Shown piece by piece: positions 24,901 to 30,700 of a DNA stretch of 64,000 nt. Location of the stretch: positions 31,631,574 through 31,695,573 of the forward strand of contig OZ022512.1 of the NCBI GenBank assembly GCA_963989385.1, written 5' to 3'. The stretch comes from Ctena decussata (lineage: Eukaryota; Mollusca; Bivalvia; Lucinida; Lucinidae). How positions within the stretch are numbered: the first letter of the stretch is position 1; the number at the start of each line of letters is the position of its first letter. The position numbers were made by a program, and so were the translations under genes. The notes under the pieces were generated by a model, which saw nothing but the letters and a program-made list of their open reading frames with translations, searched no databases and was not told the DNA's origin.

Positions 24901-26708
24901 ATAGCTTTACTTTAGGGGAAATCTGCCTCTGTCTTTGAATATAGGGTCAGGGTCACCAAAACCTACATAGCTCTTTGGCCTGTTCCAAATGATAGTTTGG
25001 TGAAAAAACACTAACACGAACACTGACAAGATACACATCAAAAACAATATGACCTTTGGTGTAGGGACTAGGTTGTTACAGTTGTATAAAGTTCTATTAC
25101 TGACTATTGCAGAGCTCTACTAGATAAGAGGAGGTATTTGATGATAATTAAGGACAATTTTGCTTGTTCTCAATGAAACCATATGTTGTGACCCCTCATC
25201 TGAACCGTCTCATCAAGATGGTTCAGATGAGGGGTAACAATATATGTTTTTATGCAGAATTCACAAAAATTATCCCTAATTATCACCAAATATCCCCTCT
25301 TAACTAGGACTCTGATTTGTGTACCTTTGCCTATCCAAACAAAACTTTGTGTGTATTGTGTGTATGTGCATGCATGTGTGTCTACAAAAAGTAACTGATT
25401 TAGTTTAATAGTTAAAGATAATCCTAAGCCAATGTTAATTAACATATTCTATTTTTTCTGCTTTCATATTTTTTGTTATTAGAATCTATTATTATTATTT
25501 TTCCCCTGCTGGAAGAAGTGTGGAGTAAGTGGAAACGGGAGCTGCTCTCTGAGTACATTTCCATACAGGGGTATTCCTCAACTGAAAACAGTCTTAATCT
25601 GACCTATAAAAGTGCATAGTTATAGTAAAGTGCGTCGACCCAATGATATGGAATGGTATCGGGGTCATAATTCCATTTAGGTTTTGTGTACTTCTATTTT
25701 GTCTTAACACAGAGTGCTTTTTCAACAATAAGCATTATGCATTCTACAAAATGCCTTTGTGTTAAGTGCTTTTTCAATAATAAGCATTATGCATTCTACA
25801 AAATGCCTTTACGCTTGATTCAGGGTCATAATTCTATTTATGTAATTTGTTTTTGTATTCCGCGATAACACAGAGAGTCTTTCGGTAATATAGAAAATGC
25901 CTTTACGCTTGAATCCATAATGCTTTGTGGGTTTTCTAAATCTGTGACCATCGGGCTTATTGATTAGTTGTTAATGTTTTATGAGTAGAATATTTTTTTA
26001 AAAAATATAACATTAATTTTATCCCTTTCACAATAACTGTTATTGGCTTTATTCCAAAACGTATTTCCCCGCGTATTTCAGATCATGGTTTATCGCGTCG
26101 TTGCAAATCGATTTACGATTAAATGCATTCCGCTTTACAACTACGAAAAAAAAATAAAGTCTAGCTCCACGGCTCAAATGTATGGGAAGTCTTAGCTGTC
26201 GTAAATGATTAATAGTCCCATCTCAAAATATATATTGGAGTGCGCTATAGGACTGAGATGGGTACATGTAGCATCCCGATCCCTGGGACCTTATTCTTAT
26301 ACACTGGTTGTTTTTATCAACATGCAATCACGATCATATTTTTCCTGGAATAACTGAAATGCCTAGTTTGATTACGAGAAGAATGTAATGGGTAAACTAC
26401 GCTTAAATGTATAAAAAACAAAAAAAAATGTAGAAAATGCAACTACGTATTTGAATTATGACCCTGATACCCTTCCATACAATGAAGGTGCTAGATTTTG
26501 AACTTTGAAGTTTGTAAAATAAAACAAATGTTTTAGGCATGAAAACTTACATGACATACTTAATTACAGGATGCATGCTGATCTAACCGTTAACTTAAAT
26601 GACCCCATATATAAAATTAAAACGCAAAAAAGTTTTAACCTGTTCTTTAAGTGCTTTTGCAAGCACTGCACAGCCCTCAACCATGTTGACGTTGTCCGCC
26701 ATTTTCAT
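884..26708 (-). CDS. HACL1: 2-hydroxyacyl-CoA lyase, exons 1-10 (gene continues past position 1)
   Basis: Ten exons join in order 26640-26708, 23399-23503, 22302-22342, 21191-21271, 17981-18131, 16496-16590, 13466-13578, 10238-10373, 8551-8656 and 884-967 (all complement). The sum is 981 nt, 327 codons, with no stop, matching phases at every junction, and GT donors and AG acceptors throughout. The product matches animal 2-hydroxyacyl-CoA lyase nearly end to end over this span: [80 protein letters not shown] and NNVKPAV. Known family role: this thiamine-diphosphate and Mg-dependent peroxisomal enzyme cleaves 2-hydroxyacyl-CoA to formyl-CoA and a one-carbon-shorter aldehyde in alpha-oxidation of branched and hydroxylated fatty acids. 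Residues about 10-175 form the pyrimidine-binding domain; Glu56 (in RNEQA) is at the position of the conserved TPP-activating glutamate. Residues about 195-327 belong to the middle domain. Vertebrate proteins are about 580 residues, so roughly 250 C-terminal residues, including the GDG..N cofactor motif and any C-terminal peroxisomal signal, lie outside. The gene looks intact. Confidence 0.95.
1928..4598. mobile_element. 2.66-kb element inserted in the first 490-bp repeat unit
   Basis: Sequence before it (GCCGGCGGAAAAATAAAA at 1911-1928) and after it (AAATACGGGTCTGC at about 4595) joins to give exactly the boundary seen in every intact 490-bp unit. The sequence between is therefore an insertion. 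Its ends carry inverted GCTCACCTGAG / CTCAGTTGAGC motifs and a GGACGGACG-rich tail at 4528-4550. The interior is made of diverged units beginning GCTCAAGGGCAGCTAACTCC and a 145-bp tandem array. It is non-coding. Confidence 0.7.
2536..3965. repeat. 145-bp tandem array, about 10 units
   Basis: The segment GCCACAGTGACCTTGACC starts at 2661, 2806, 2951, 3096 (variant), 3241, 3386, 3531, 3676 and 3821, an exact 145-bp spacing. Each unit also carries GTCATGCCCTACATTTGTGT and GAGAAATGTAGGTGCTAGAG. Eight of nine full units keep TGACCTTGACCTT. Confidence 0.95.
4591..7858. repeat. 490-bp tandem array (about 6.7 units)
   Basis: GCCGGCGGAAAAATAAAA recurs at 5071, 5561, 6051, 6541, 7031 and 7521, a constant 490-bp period. 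A further junction at 1911 is displaced by the 2.66-kb insertion. Units differ by only a few bases. Within each unit are diverged subunits sharing GGTTCTTGAGATATTTTGTT, AGTTAATCAGGTCATCTACA and AAGTCGAAAAAGGGG, so the 490-bp unit is itself built from an older shorter repeat. Confidence 0.95.
8155..8356. repeat. Short dispersed repeat (ACAAGACCTGT...CAGGATAGCTCGCCTGA family)
   Basis: Shares ACAGGATAGCTCGCCTGACA, CCTTGCCCATCACATAAAAA and a run of AACGCC-like triplets with copies at about 22024-22206 and 46236-46388, and a decayed relative at about 15945-16095. No coding potential; probably a non-autonomous transposon or SINE-like sequence. Confidence 0.7.
8551..8656 (-). CDS. HACL1: HACL1 exon 9 (residues 264-299)
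   Basis: 106 nt encoding [20 protein letters not shown] then [29 protein letters not shown] is nearly invariant in animal 2-hydroxyacyl-CoA lyases. Acceptor TTCCAG, donor GTAAGT at 8545-8550. Confidence 0.96.
8716..8943. repeat. 235-bp palindromic repeat, copy 1
   Basis: Near-perfect hairpin whose ends read GAG..GCG.CACAACACGACC and its complement at the other end, preceded by a (GAT)n tract at 8700-8715. The arms carry AGACTCTGATCAGACTGGG-type sequence. The copy is in intron 8, about 55 bp upstream of the exon 9 acceptor. The ORFs in it on both strands are palindrome artefacts. Confidence 0.9.
9056..9122. repeat. Short hairpin repeat, GAGCAAATTC family
   Basis: Arms AAAGAATTTGCTCC / GGAGCAAATTCTTT meet almost directly and are flanked by CTCTTAAAG and its near complement. 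Same family at about 735-800, 20820-20890, 21833-21900, 23250-23322 and 34119-34182. Confidence 0.85.
9123..9992. other. Intron 8 interior, no gene seen
   Basis: AT-rich sequence with a stretch of ATGATATCA-like inverted motifs at about 9320-9420. No exon or recognised mobile element. Confidence 0.5.
9993..10229. repeat. 235-bp palindromic repeat, copy 2
   Basis: Same hairpin family as 8716-8943; ends GTGTCACAGCTCA at 10229, two bases beyond the six-base donor of HACL1 exon 8 (10232-10237). The left end is degraded (GACGACATCAGAAACC). Confidence 0.88.
10238..10373 (-). CDS. HACL1: HACL1 exon 8 (residues 219-264)
   Basis: 136 nt encoding [19 protein letters not shown], then [18 protein letters not shown] and [19 protein letters not shown] is a hallmark of HACL1 middle domains. 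Acceptor TTTGTAG, donor GTAAGA at 10232-10237. The palindromic repeat at 9993-10229 ends two bases beyond the six-base donor, so the insertion nearly touches the splice site. Confidence 0.94.
10439..10506. repeat. 65-bp hairpin repeat (CAAACAGTGCAGACC family)
   Basis: Arms GCAAACAGTGCAGACCCAGATCAGACTG-like and complement, with GGAGCAGT near the loop. Other copies at about 12920-12990, 14241-14312 and 18296-18363. They share GATCAGACTG with the 235-bp palindrome and may be a related shorter family. Confidence 0.8.
10640..12874. mobile_element. 2.2-kb foldback element in intron 7
   Basis: Left arm 10640-11316 is the inverted, slightly diverged copy of about 12172-12874: for example CAATAGTGGTTAAGCTCCGT at about 10733 against its complement at about 12760. 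The arms begin AAGGGGGGTGCC. They carry several TCAAGGTCA or TGACCTTGA motifs. The loop is about 310 bp once the 536-bp insertion at 11321-11856 is removed. No coding region. Confidence 0.9.
11321..11856. mobile_element. TTAA-flanked miniature transposon, copy 1 (536 bp)
   Basis: Ends AGGTAGGTTCCTG...CAGGAACCTACCT, flanked by TTAA on both sides (11317-11320, 11857-11860). It interrupts the foldback arm at a TTAA site. A second copy in opposite orientation is at 55487-56024. TTAA duplication is typical of piggyBac-like and a few other transposases; no transposase is present, so it is a non-autonomous element. Confidence 0.9.
12920..12990. repeat. 65-bp hairpin repeat
   Basis: Copy of the CAAACAGTGCAGACC hairpin family with mutated arms (CAAACACTGCAGAACTTGAT); lies in intron 7 just beyond the foldback element. 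Confidence 0.7.
13220..13452. repeat. 235-bp palindromic repeat, copy 3
   Basis: Ends GTGTCGCGGCTCA at 13452, 13 bp from HACL1 exon 7 and about 7 bp from its donor. Arms carry GACAAAACCAACAA and GCGCCCAGCAAAGACTC. Confidence 0.88.
13466..13578 (-). CDS. HACL1: HACL1 exon 7 (residues 181-219)
   Basis: 113 nt encoding [20 protein letters not shown] then [17 protein letters not shown] and the first base of Gly219. This is the linker into the central TPP-enzyme domain; PLVIVGKG corresponds to PLLIIGKG in vertebrates. Acceptor TTTAAG, donor GTAACA at 13460-13465. The linker is less conserved than the flanking parts. A 233-bp palindromic repeat ends only 13 bp beyond the exon on the donor side. 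Confidence 0.9.
13647..14079 (+). repeat. tRNA-derived SINE, split by an insertion
   Basis: Starts GGAGCCCCAGTAGCTCAGT (A-box-like) and continues after the insertion with TTAGTAGTCCCAGGTTCAAT (B-box-like, GGTTCAA). It is flanked by the 10-bp direct repeat TAGATACCCT at 13637-13646 and 14080-14089, a target-site duplication. Removing the 227-bp insertion and its duplicated CAGTA leaves about 201 bp. Decayed SINE-like sequence also occurs at about 14899-14960. Confidence 0.82.
13667..13893. mobile_element. 227-bp miniature transposon inside the SINE
   Basis: Ends CAAGGGCGTAGCTA / TAGTTACGCCCCTG are imperfect inverted repeats; flanked by the direct repeat CAGTA (13662-13666 and 13894-13898). 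The inner part has a further inverted repeat around AAATTTTGTCAAAATTGACA. Confidence 0.82.
14241..14312. repeat. 65-bp hairpin repeat
   Basis: Copy of the CAAACAGTGCAGACC family with a GC-rich loop (GACGCCGCGTTTTGCGGCGTC). Confidence 0.75.
14478..15335. repeat. Two direct copies of a 360-bp repeat in intron 6
   Basis: About 14478-14840 and 14958-15335 share GGGGATAAC near the start, CATCnGTTTTATGG, an inverted CCATAAAAC further on, ATCTCCCCAAAnGACAATTT, CTnATGCACTTTT and the end CCAATnAGATGTCA. Each copy contains an internal inverted repeat around the GTTTTATGG / CATAAAAC arms. Divergence is substantial, so the duplication is old. Confidence 0.7.
15336..16495. other. Intron 6, no gene seen
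   Basis: AT-rich. Contains a decayed copy of the CCTGTnGGCATACAG repeat family at about 15945-16095. No exon recognised. Confidence 0.5.
16496..16590 (-). CDS. HACL1: HACL1 exon 6 (residues 150-181)
   Basis: 95 nt starting in phase 0 and ending in phase 2. Encodes [20 protein letters not shown] then [11 protein letters not shown] and two bases of Arg181. GRPG.CY.DIP is the end of the N-terminal domain in this family. Acceptor TTGCAG, donor GTAGGT. The longer open frame reading upstream to 16860 is intron read-through. Confidence 0.95.
16965..17930 (-). pseudogene. Decayed non-LTR reverse transcriptase (RTE-like)
   Basis: Fragments in order along the minus strand: [89 protein letters not shown], and [17 protein letters not shown]. 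These match the reverse-transcriptase and C-terminal region of a retroelement family very common in marine invertebrates. Several frameshifts and stops separate them and the 5' part is missing. It sits in HACL1 intron 5 on the same strand as the gene, about 50 bp past exon 5. Confidence 0.85.
17981..18131 (-). CDS. HACL1: HACL1 exon 5 (residues 99-149)
   Basis: 151 nt with no long ORF of its own. Encodes [20 protein letters not shown], then [20 protein letters not shown] and [10 protein letters not shown], and ends in phase 0. The GGSSE...GAFQE(F/Y)PQVE pattern is strongly conserved in HACL1. Donor GTAAGC at 17975-17980. A decayed reverse-transcriptase pseudogene begins about 50 bp downstream in intron 5. 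Confidence 0.94.
18296..18363. repeat. 65-bp hairpin repeat
   Basis: GCAAACAGTGTAGACCCTGA and its complement GTCTGCACTGTTTGC enclose a CTCCTTAGGGAG loop; the cleanest copy of this family. Confidence 0.85.
18424..18720. repeat. Dispersed repeat beginning CTAACACAGTG
   Basis: Shares AGCAATGGAAAGTTnCCGTG, CAATTCACTGT and GCnTGTGAnTCTAATTGCTG with 51116-51420, so it is a second copy of a longer dispersed repeat. The two overlapping open frames here are not recognised as protein. Confidence 0.7.
18790..18900. repeat. Foldback repeat (110 bp)
   Basis: TATTGCATTTATTAAACGAG at about 18794 pairs with CGAGTTTAATAAATTCAATA at about 18870, and AAGATGC..GCATCTT lies inside. Confidence 0.75.
18955..20190. 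repeat. Dispersed repeats with GGAC microsatellite
   Basis: 18955-19055 is the tail of a GACGACGGAC...CAGGTGAGCTAAAA element, related to the end of the 1928-4598 element. From 19071 an AAGTGTCACCCGACG end pairs with CTTCGGGTGACAATT at 20172-20186. Inside are a 65-bp direct duplication (about 19488-19612, AATCTGATGAAAAAGAACAA) and a (GGAC)n tract at about 20091-20146. Confidence 0.7.
20217..20412. repeat. Inverted-repeat element with TTACCCTACC ends
   Basis: Internal arms AACGTTAGAAACAG / CTGTTTCTAACATT lie around AAAATTTG; outer parts carry CGTTTTCAATT twice. Located in HACL1 intron 4. No coding potential. Confidence 0.6.
20820..20890. repeat. Short hairpin repeat, GAGCAAATTC family
   Basis: GGGGTCAACTCTTACAGGAA, AAGAATTTGCTCC and the inverted copy GGAGCAAATTCTT...AAGAGTAGACCC make a near-perfect hairpin. 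Confidence 0.85.
21191..21271 (-). CDS. HACL1: HACL1 exon 4 (residues 72-99)
   Basis: 81 nt encoding [19 protein letters not shown] followed by MSNAMENC and two bases of Trp99. The SGPG loop is characteristic of TPP-dependent decarboxylases and lyases. Acceptor TTTTCAG, donor GTAAGC. Confidence 0.95.
22024..22206. repeat. Dispersed repeat (CAGGATAGCTCGCCTGA family)
   Basis: Same family as 8155-8356 and 46236-46388: ACAAGACCTGTCAC, AGGATAGCTCGCCTGACAGC, TTGCCCATCACATAAAAAAC and a terminal CAGGCGAGTTAAAAA. Confidence 0.75.
22302..22342 (-). CDS. HACL1: HACL1 exon 3 (residues 59-72)
   Basis: A 41-nt micro-exon encoding [13 protein letters not shown] plus the first two bases of Arg72. Acceptor TTTCAG, donor GTAAGT. 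It is too short for an ORF search and is recognised by its match to the family segment [12 protein letters not shown] foldback repeat begins only 39 bp upstream of its acceptor. Confidence 0.92.
22382..22584. repeat. 200-bp foldback, copy 1 (intron 2)
   Basis: CAGAGCTCCAGATAAGAGGG ... CCCTCTTATCTAGTGCTCTG; centre ATATGTTGTGACCCCTCATC and its perfect complement. The element begins 40 bp upstream of HACL1 exon 3. Confidence 0.92.
23250..23322. repeat. Short hairpin repeat, GAGCAAATTC family
   Basis: AGGAAAGAATTTGCTCCTAG and GGGAGCAAATTCTTTCCTTT form a near-perfect hairpin in intron 2, about 77 bp from exon 2. Confidence 0.85.
23399..23503 (-). CDS. HACL1: HACL1 exon 2 (residues 24-58)
   Basis: 105 nt, phase 0 at both ends, acceptor TTTTCAG and donor GTAAGT. 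Encodes [20 protein letters not shown] and continues to [12 protein letters not shown]. The glutamate of RNEQ (residue 56) is the position that in this enzyme superfamily activates the aminopyrimidine of thiamine diphosphate. It is present, which argues for an active enzyme. Confidence 0.95.
24107..24284. repeat. 200-bp foldback, copy 2 (intron 1)
   Basis: Same family as 22382-22584, shorter and more diverged: CAGAGCTCCAGATAAGAAGG ... CTTCTTGTCTGGAGCACTG. Confidence 0.88.
25110..25314. repeat. 200-bp foldback, copy 3 (intron 1)
   Basis: CAGAGCTCTACTAGATAAGA ... CCCTCTTAACTAGGACTCTG with the same GTTGTGACCCCTCATCTGAA central arms. All three copies lie in the same gene. Confidence 0.9.
25315..26633. 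other. HACL1 intron 1, AT-rich part
   Basis: Contains a direct duplication of about 52 bp (AGTGCTTTTTCAA, AAGCATTATGCATTCTACAA) at about 25713-25815 and a decayed third unit to 25920. No exon seen. Confidence 0.55.
26640..26708 (-). CDS. HACL1: HACL1 exon 1 (start codon, residues 1-23)
   Basis: Encodes [23 protein letters not shown] minus nothing, that is 23 residues from the ATG at 26708; a second in-frame ATG lies at 26702 (MADN...) and could equally be used. The segment [10 protein letters not shown] aligns with the start of the pyrimidine-binding domain. The open frame continues upstream to 26795, but that part (MSLVCEYG...) does not resemble the family, so the later ATG was chosen. The exon ends in phase 0 with donor GTTAAA at 26634-26639. 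Confidence 0.85.
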
Positions 26709-27060
26709 GTCATGTGACCAAAACCTCAACTGAGGTAAAAGTTGGAACCTACCTTTTATGAAAAACTTAGGCCCATATTCACAAACTAAACTCAAACTCC
26801 ACCTCGACTCGAACTTACCGGATAAGTAGCTATAATTACCACCGAAATCAAGACAGCGAGCGATAAAAATTTTCAGCCGCCGATAGCCGCGAGCTATAAT
26901 TTATCTCCCTTGATACGGGTAAAAGCCATCACCTTTTACCACGAACCTAATTCGATTATTTCGAAATTTGTACAGGCTCATCAGAGTCTTCCGTGTGTGT
27001 TTTTCTAATGTATATTTATAATTTTTATTATGTACACCGCACCTCATAGGATTAACATTT
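26709..27060 (-). promoter_or_regulatory. 5' flank of HACL1 (promoter region by position)
   Basis: Immediately upstream of the inferred start codon. No TATA box or other core element was identified, and the transcription start is unknown. About 26795-26910 is a dispersed repeat shared, inverted, with about 61200-61345 (ATCGCTCGC, TGTCTTGATTT and GTTCGAGTCGAG on the minus strand). Confidence 0.4.
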
Positions 27061-27298
27061 GACACGCGACACGACAAAACCAACAATGTGGCATGTGCGC
27101 CTAGCGAAGACTCAGATCAGTCTGGGCATCATCCTAGTCTGACCAGAGTCTTCACTTTGCGCTCAAAAGGTAGCTATGGGTCTGGACTACCTCCATGCGG
27201 GCAGCGAAGACTCTGGTCAGACTGGGCGGATGCCCAGGCTGGTCTGAGACTTCGCTGGGCGCACATGCCACTTTGTTGGTTTTGTCGTGACGCGGCTT
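27061..27298. repeat. 235-bp palindromic repeat, copy 4
   Basis: GCGACACGACAAAACCAACA ... TTGTTGGTTTTGTCGTGACG. It lies about 350 bp upstream of the HACL1 start codon. Open frames on both strands here are palindrome artefacts. Confidence 0.9.
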
Positions 27299-27785
27299 AT
27301 CAGTTTTTTTGTAGACCAATGACCTATAAATCACTGTCTAGACTAAGGAAATTTCTAATTACTGGATCTATATCCTAGCACTTCTTAATATACGAACTAC
27401 ATGTAGATCTAAATAATGATAATTTACGAAGCTATTTTCATTTTGTCAGTGGTCCTTTACATTTCATCCAATCGTGCCACTCTGCAGATGTTCCAAACGG
27501 TGGTGATTTTGGTATACTTGAATCCATTCAGCACCGTATTTGCTCCAAAATATTGATGCACCTACCAAACTCTCTAAATGGCTCGATTGTCTGAATTTGC
27601 GCTGGTCCAACTGATTTACCAGGACATGTGGCACAAATGGTTGCAAACGTGCACATAGATCTCCGATCAGATGGTCTGAAATGAAGTTTCTCTGTTTGCC
27701 CCAGTAATTGTGGTTTTTATCATTGTCAGATTAATTATCTAAGACAGTTAAGAAGCTTTTGAGTACCCAAATCTTCCAAGATTCG
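27299..27785. other. Unassigned sequence between palindrome and satellite
   Basis: Holds a 60-codon minus-strand frame (27464-27646) that I do not recognise. Neither that frame nor its alternatives show a convincing domain. Confidence 0.35.
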
Positions 27786-30700
27786 CATCCTGAGAGGGCC
27801 GTTCATAAAGTTTCGCAAGTTGAAATCACTAAAAGTTATTTCATCTACTGGTTTATCCAAACATTTCTCAATGCTTCAGCCCCAAGATAGGAACTAAACA
27901 AAGACAGTATCAGAGGCTTCTGGGAACTCACTTTAATACTACATAGGTTTTGTGGTGTCACATTCCATATACGGTGCGCAGAGGGTCGTTAATAAAGTGT
28001 CGCAATATAGATATCATAATCTATAAATTCATTTACAATTACATCCCAACATTTCTTTAAACTTCAGCCAAAGATACGAACAAGACAAAAGTGATGTAAG
28101 CAGCCTCTGGGTAACATCTTGAGAAAAATACCGGTTCTGTGGTGTCTTATTCCACGTATGATAACGAGAGGGCCGTTCAAAAATTATAAAATTTCAATTA
28201 AAACAGTTGTTTCACTGGGTTATTTCATTATTTCTAAATACTTCAGCCCCAAGATAGGAACTAACTAAAGGTGCTATAAGCAGCCTCTGGACAATTCCTT
28301 CAAACCTGTATAGGTCTTGTGGTGTCACATTCCTTGTATTGTACGGAGAGGGCCGTTCATAAAGTTTCGCAATTTGAAATTGCTAAAAAGTATTTCATCT
28401 ACGGGTTTATCCAAACATTTCTTTACACTTCAGCCCCAAGATACGACCTAGACAAAGATGATGTAAGCAGCCTCTGGGTACCCTCCTGAGAAATATACCT
28501 GCTCTGTGGTGTCACATTCCACGAGTTGTATCTAGAGGGCCGTTCGAAAAATATCAAATTTCAAATAAAAAAATAGTCTTTTTCAGGGTTATCTCATTAT
28601 TTATTAATACTTCAGCCCCAAGATAGGATCTAAACAAAGATGCTGTAAACAGCCTCTGGACAATTACTTCAAACCTGTATAGGTCTTGTGGTGTCACATT
28701 CCTTGTATTGTACGAAGAGGGCCGTTCATAAAGTGTAACGATCTTCGAATTCTAAAAGCTATTTCATCTGCTAGTTCATACTTGCTTTTCTAAATACTTT
28801 ATCCCAAAAGCAGGATCCAAAAAACAACATTACACTTTGAGAAGCCTCTGGATAACCACTTTATAATTCGTTATGGTTTCACATTCAATGTATTGTATTA
28901 AGAGGGCCGTTTATAAAGTGTCGCAATATAGATATCATAACCTATAAATTCATTTACAATTACAGCCCAACATTTCTTTAAACTTCAGCCAAAGATACGA
29001 ACAAGACAAAAGTGATGTAAGCAGCCTCTGGGTAACATCTTGAGAAATATACCGGTTCTGTGTTGTCTTATTCCACGTATTATAACGAGAGGGCTATTCA
29101 AAAGTTATAAAATTTCAATTAAAACAGTTGTTTCACTGGGTTATTTCATTATTTCTAAATACTTCAGCCCCAAGATAGGAATTAACTAAAGGTGCTATAA
29201 GCAGCCTCTGGACAATTCCTTCAAACCTGCATAGGTCTTGTGGTGTCACATTCCTTATATTGTACGGAGAGGGCCGTTCATAAAGTTTCGCAAGTTGAAA
29301 TTGCTAAAAGTTATGTCATCTACGGGTTTATCCAAACATTTCTTTACACTTCAGCCCCAAGATACGACCTAGACAAAGATGATGTAAGCAGCCTCTGGGT
29401 ACCCTCTTGAGAAATATACCTGCCCTGTGGTGTCACATTCCACGAGTTGTATCTAGAGGGCCGTTCAAAAAATATCAAATTTCAAATAAAAAAATAGTCT
29501 TTTTCAGGGTTATCTCATTATTTATTAATACTTCAGCCCCAAGATAGGATCTAAACAAAGATGCTGTAAACAGCCTCTGGACAATTACTTCAAACCTGTA
29601 TAGGTCTTGTGGTGTCACATTCCTTGTATTGTACGAAGAGGGCTGTTCATAAAGTGTAACAATCTTCGAATTCTAAAAGCTATTTCATCTGCTAGTTCAT
29701 ACTTGCTTTTCTAAATACTTTATCTCAAAAGCAGGATCCAAAAAACAACATTACACTTTGAGAAGCCTCTGGATAACCACTTTATAATTCGTTATGGTTT
29801 CACATTCCATGTATTGTTTTAAGAGGGCCGTTCATAAAGTTTCACAACTTGAAATCACTAAAAGTTATTTCATCTACTGGTTTATCCAAACATTTCTCAA
29901 TGCTTCAGCCCCAAGATAGGAACTAAACAAAGACCGTATCAGAGGCTTCTGGGAACTCACTTTAATACTACATAGGTTTTGTGGTGTCACATTCCATATA
30001 CGGTGCGCAGAGGGCCGTTTATAAAGTGTCGCAATATAGATATCATAATCTATAAATTCATTTACAATTACAGCCCAACATTTCTTTAAACTTCAGCCAA
30101 AGATACGAACAAGACAAAAGTGATGTAAGCAGCCTCTGGGTAACATCTTGAGAAATATACCGGTTCTGTGTTGTCTTATTCCACGTATGATAACGAGAGG
30201 GCTATTCAAAAATTATAAAATTTCAATTAAAACAGTTGTTTCACTGGGTTATTTCATTATTTCTAAATACTTCAGCCCCAAGATAGGAACTAACTAAAGG
30301 TGCTATAAGCAGCCTCTGGACAAATCCTTCAAACCTGCATAGGTCTTGTGGTGTCACATTCCTTATATTGCACGGAGAGGGCCGTTCATAAAGTTTCGCA
30401 AGTTGAAATTGCTAAAAGTTATGTCATCTACGGGTTTATCCAAACATTTCTTTACACTTCAGCCCCAAGATACGACCTAGACAAAGATGATGTAAGCAGC
30501 CTCTGGGTACCCTCTTGAGAAATATACCTGCCCTGTAGTGTCACATTCCACGAGTTGTATCTAGAGGGCCGTTCAAAAAATATCAAATTTCAAATAAAAA
30601 AATAGTCTTTTTCAGGGTTATCTTATTATTTATTAATACTTCAGCCCCAAGATAGGATCTAAACAAAGATGCTGTAAACAGCCTCTGGACAATTACTTCA

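Noticed and set aside
27464..27646. 60-codon minus frame as a host exon
   Set aside because: No family recognised, other frames over the same DNA look equally protein-like, and no supporting exons lie nearby.
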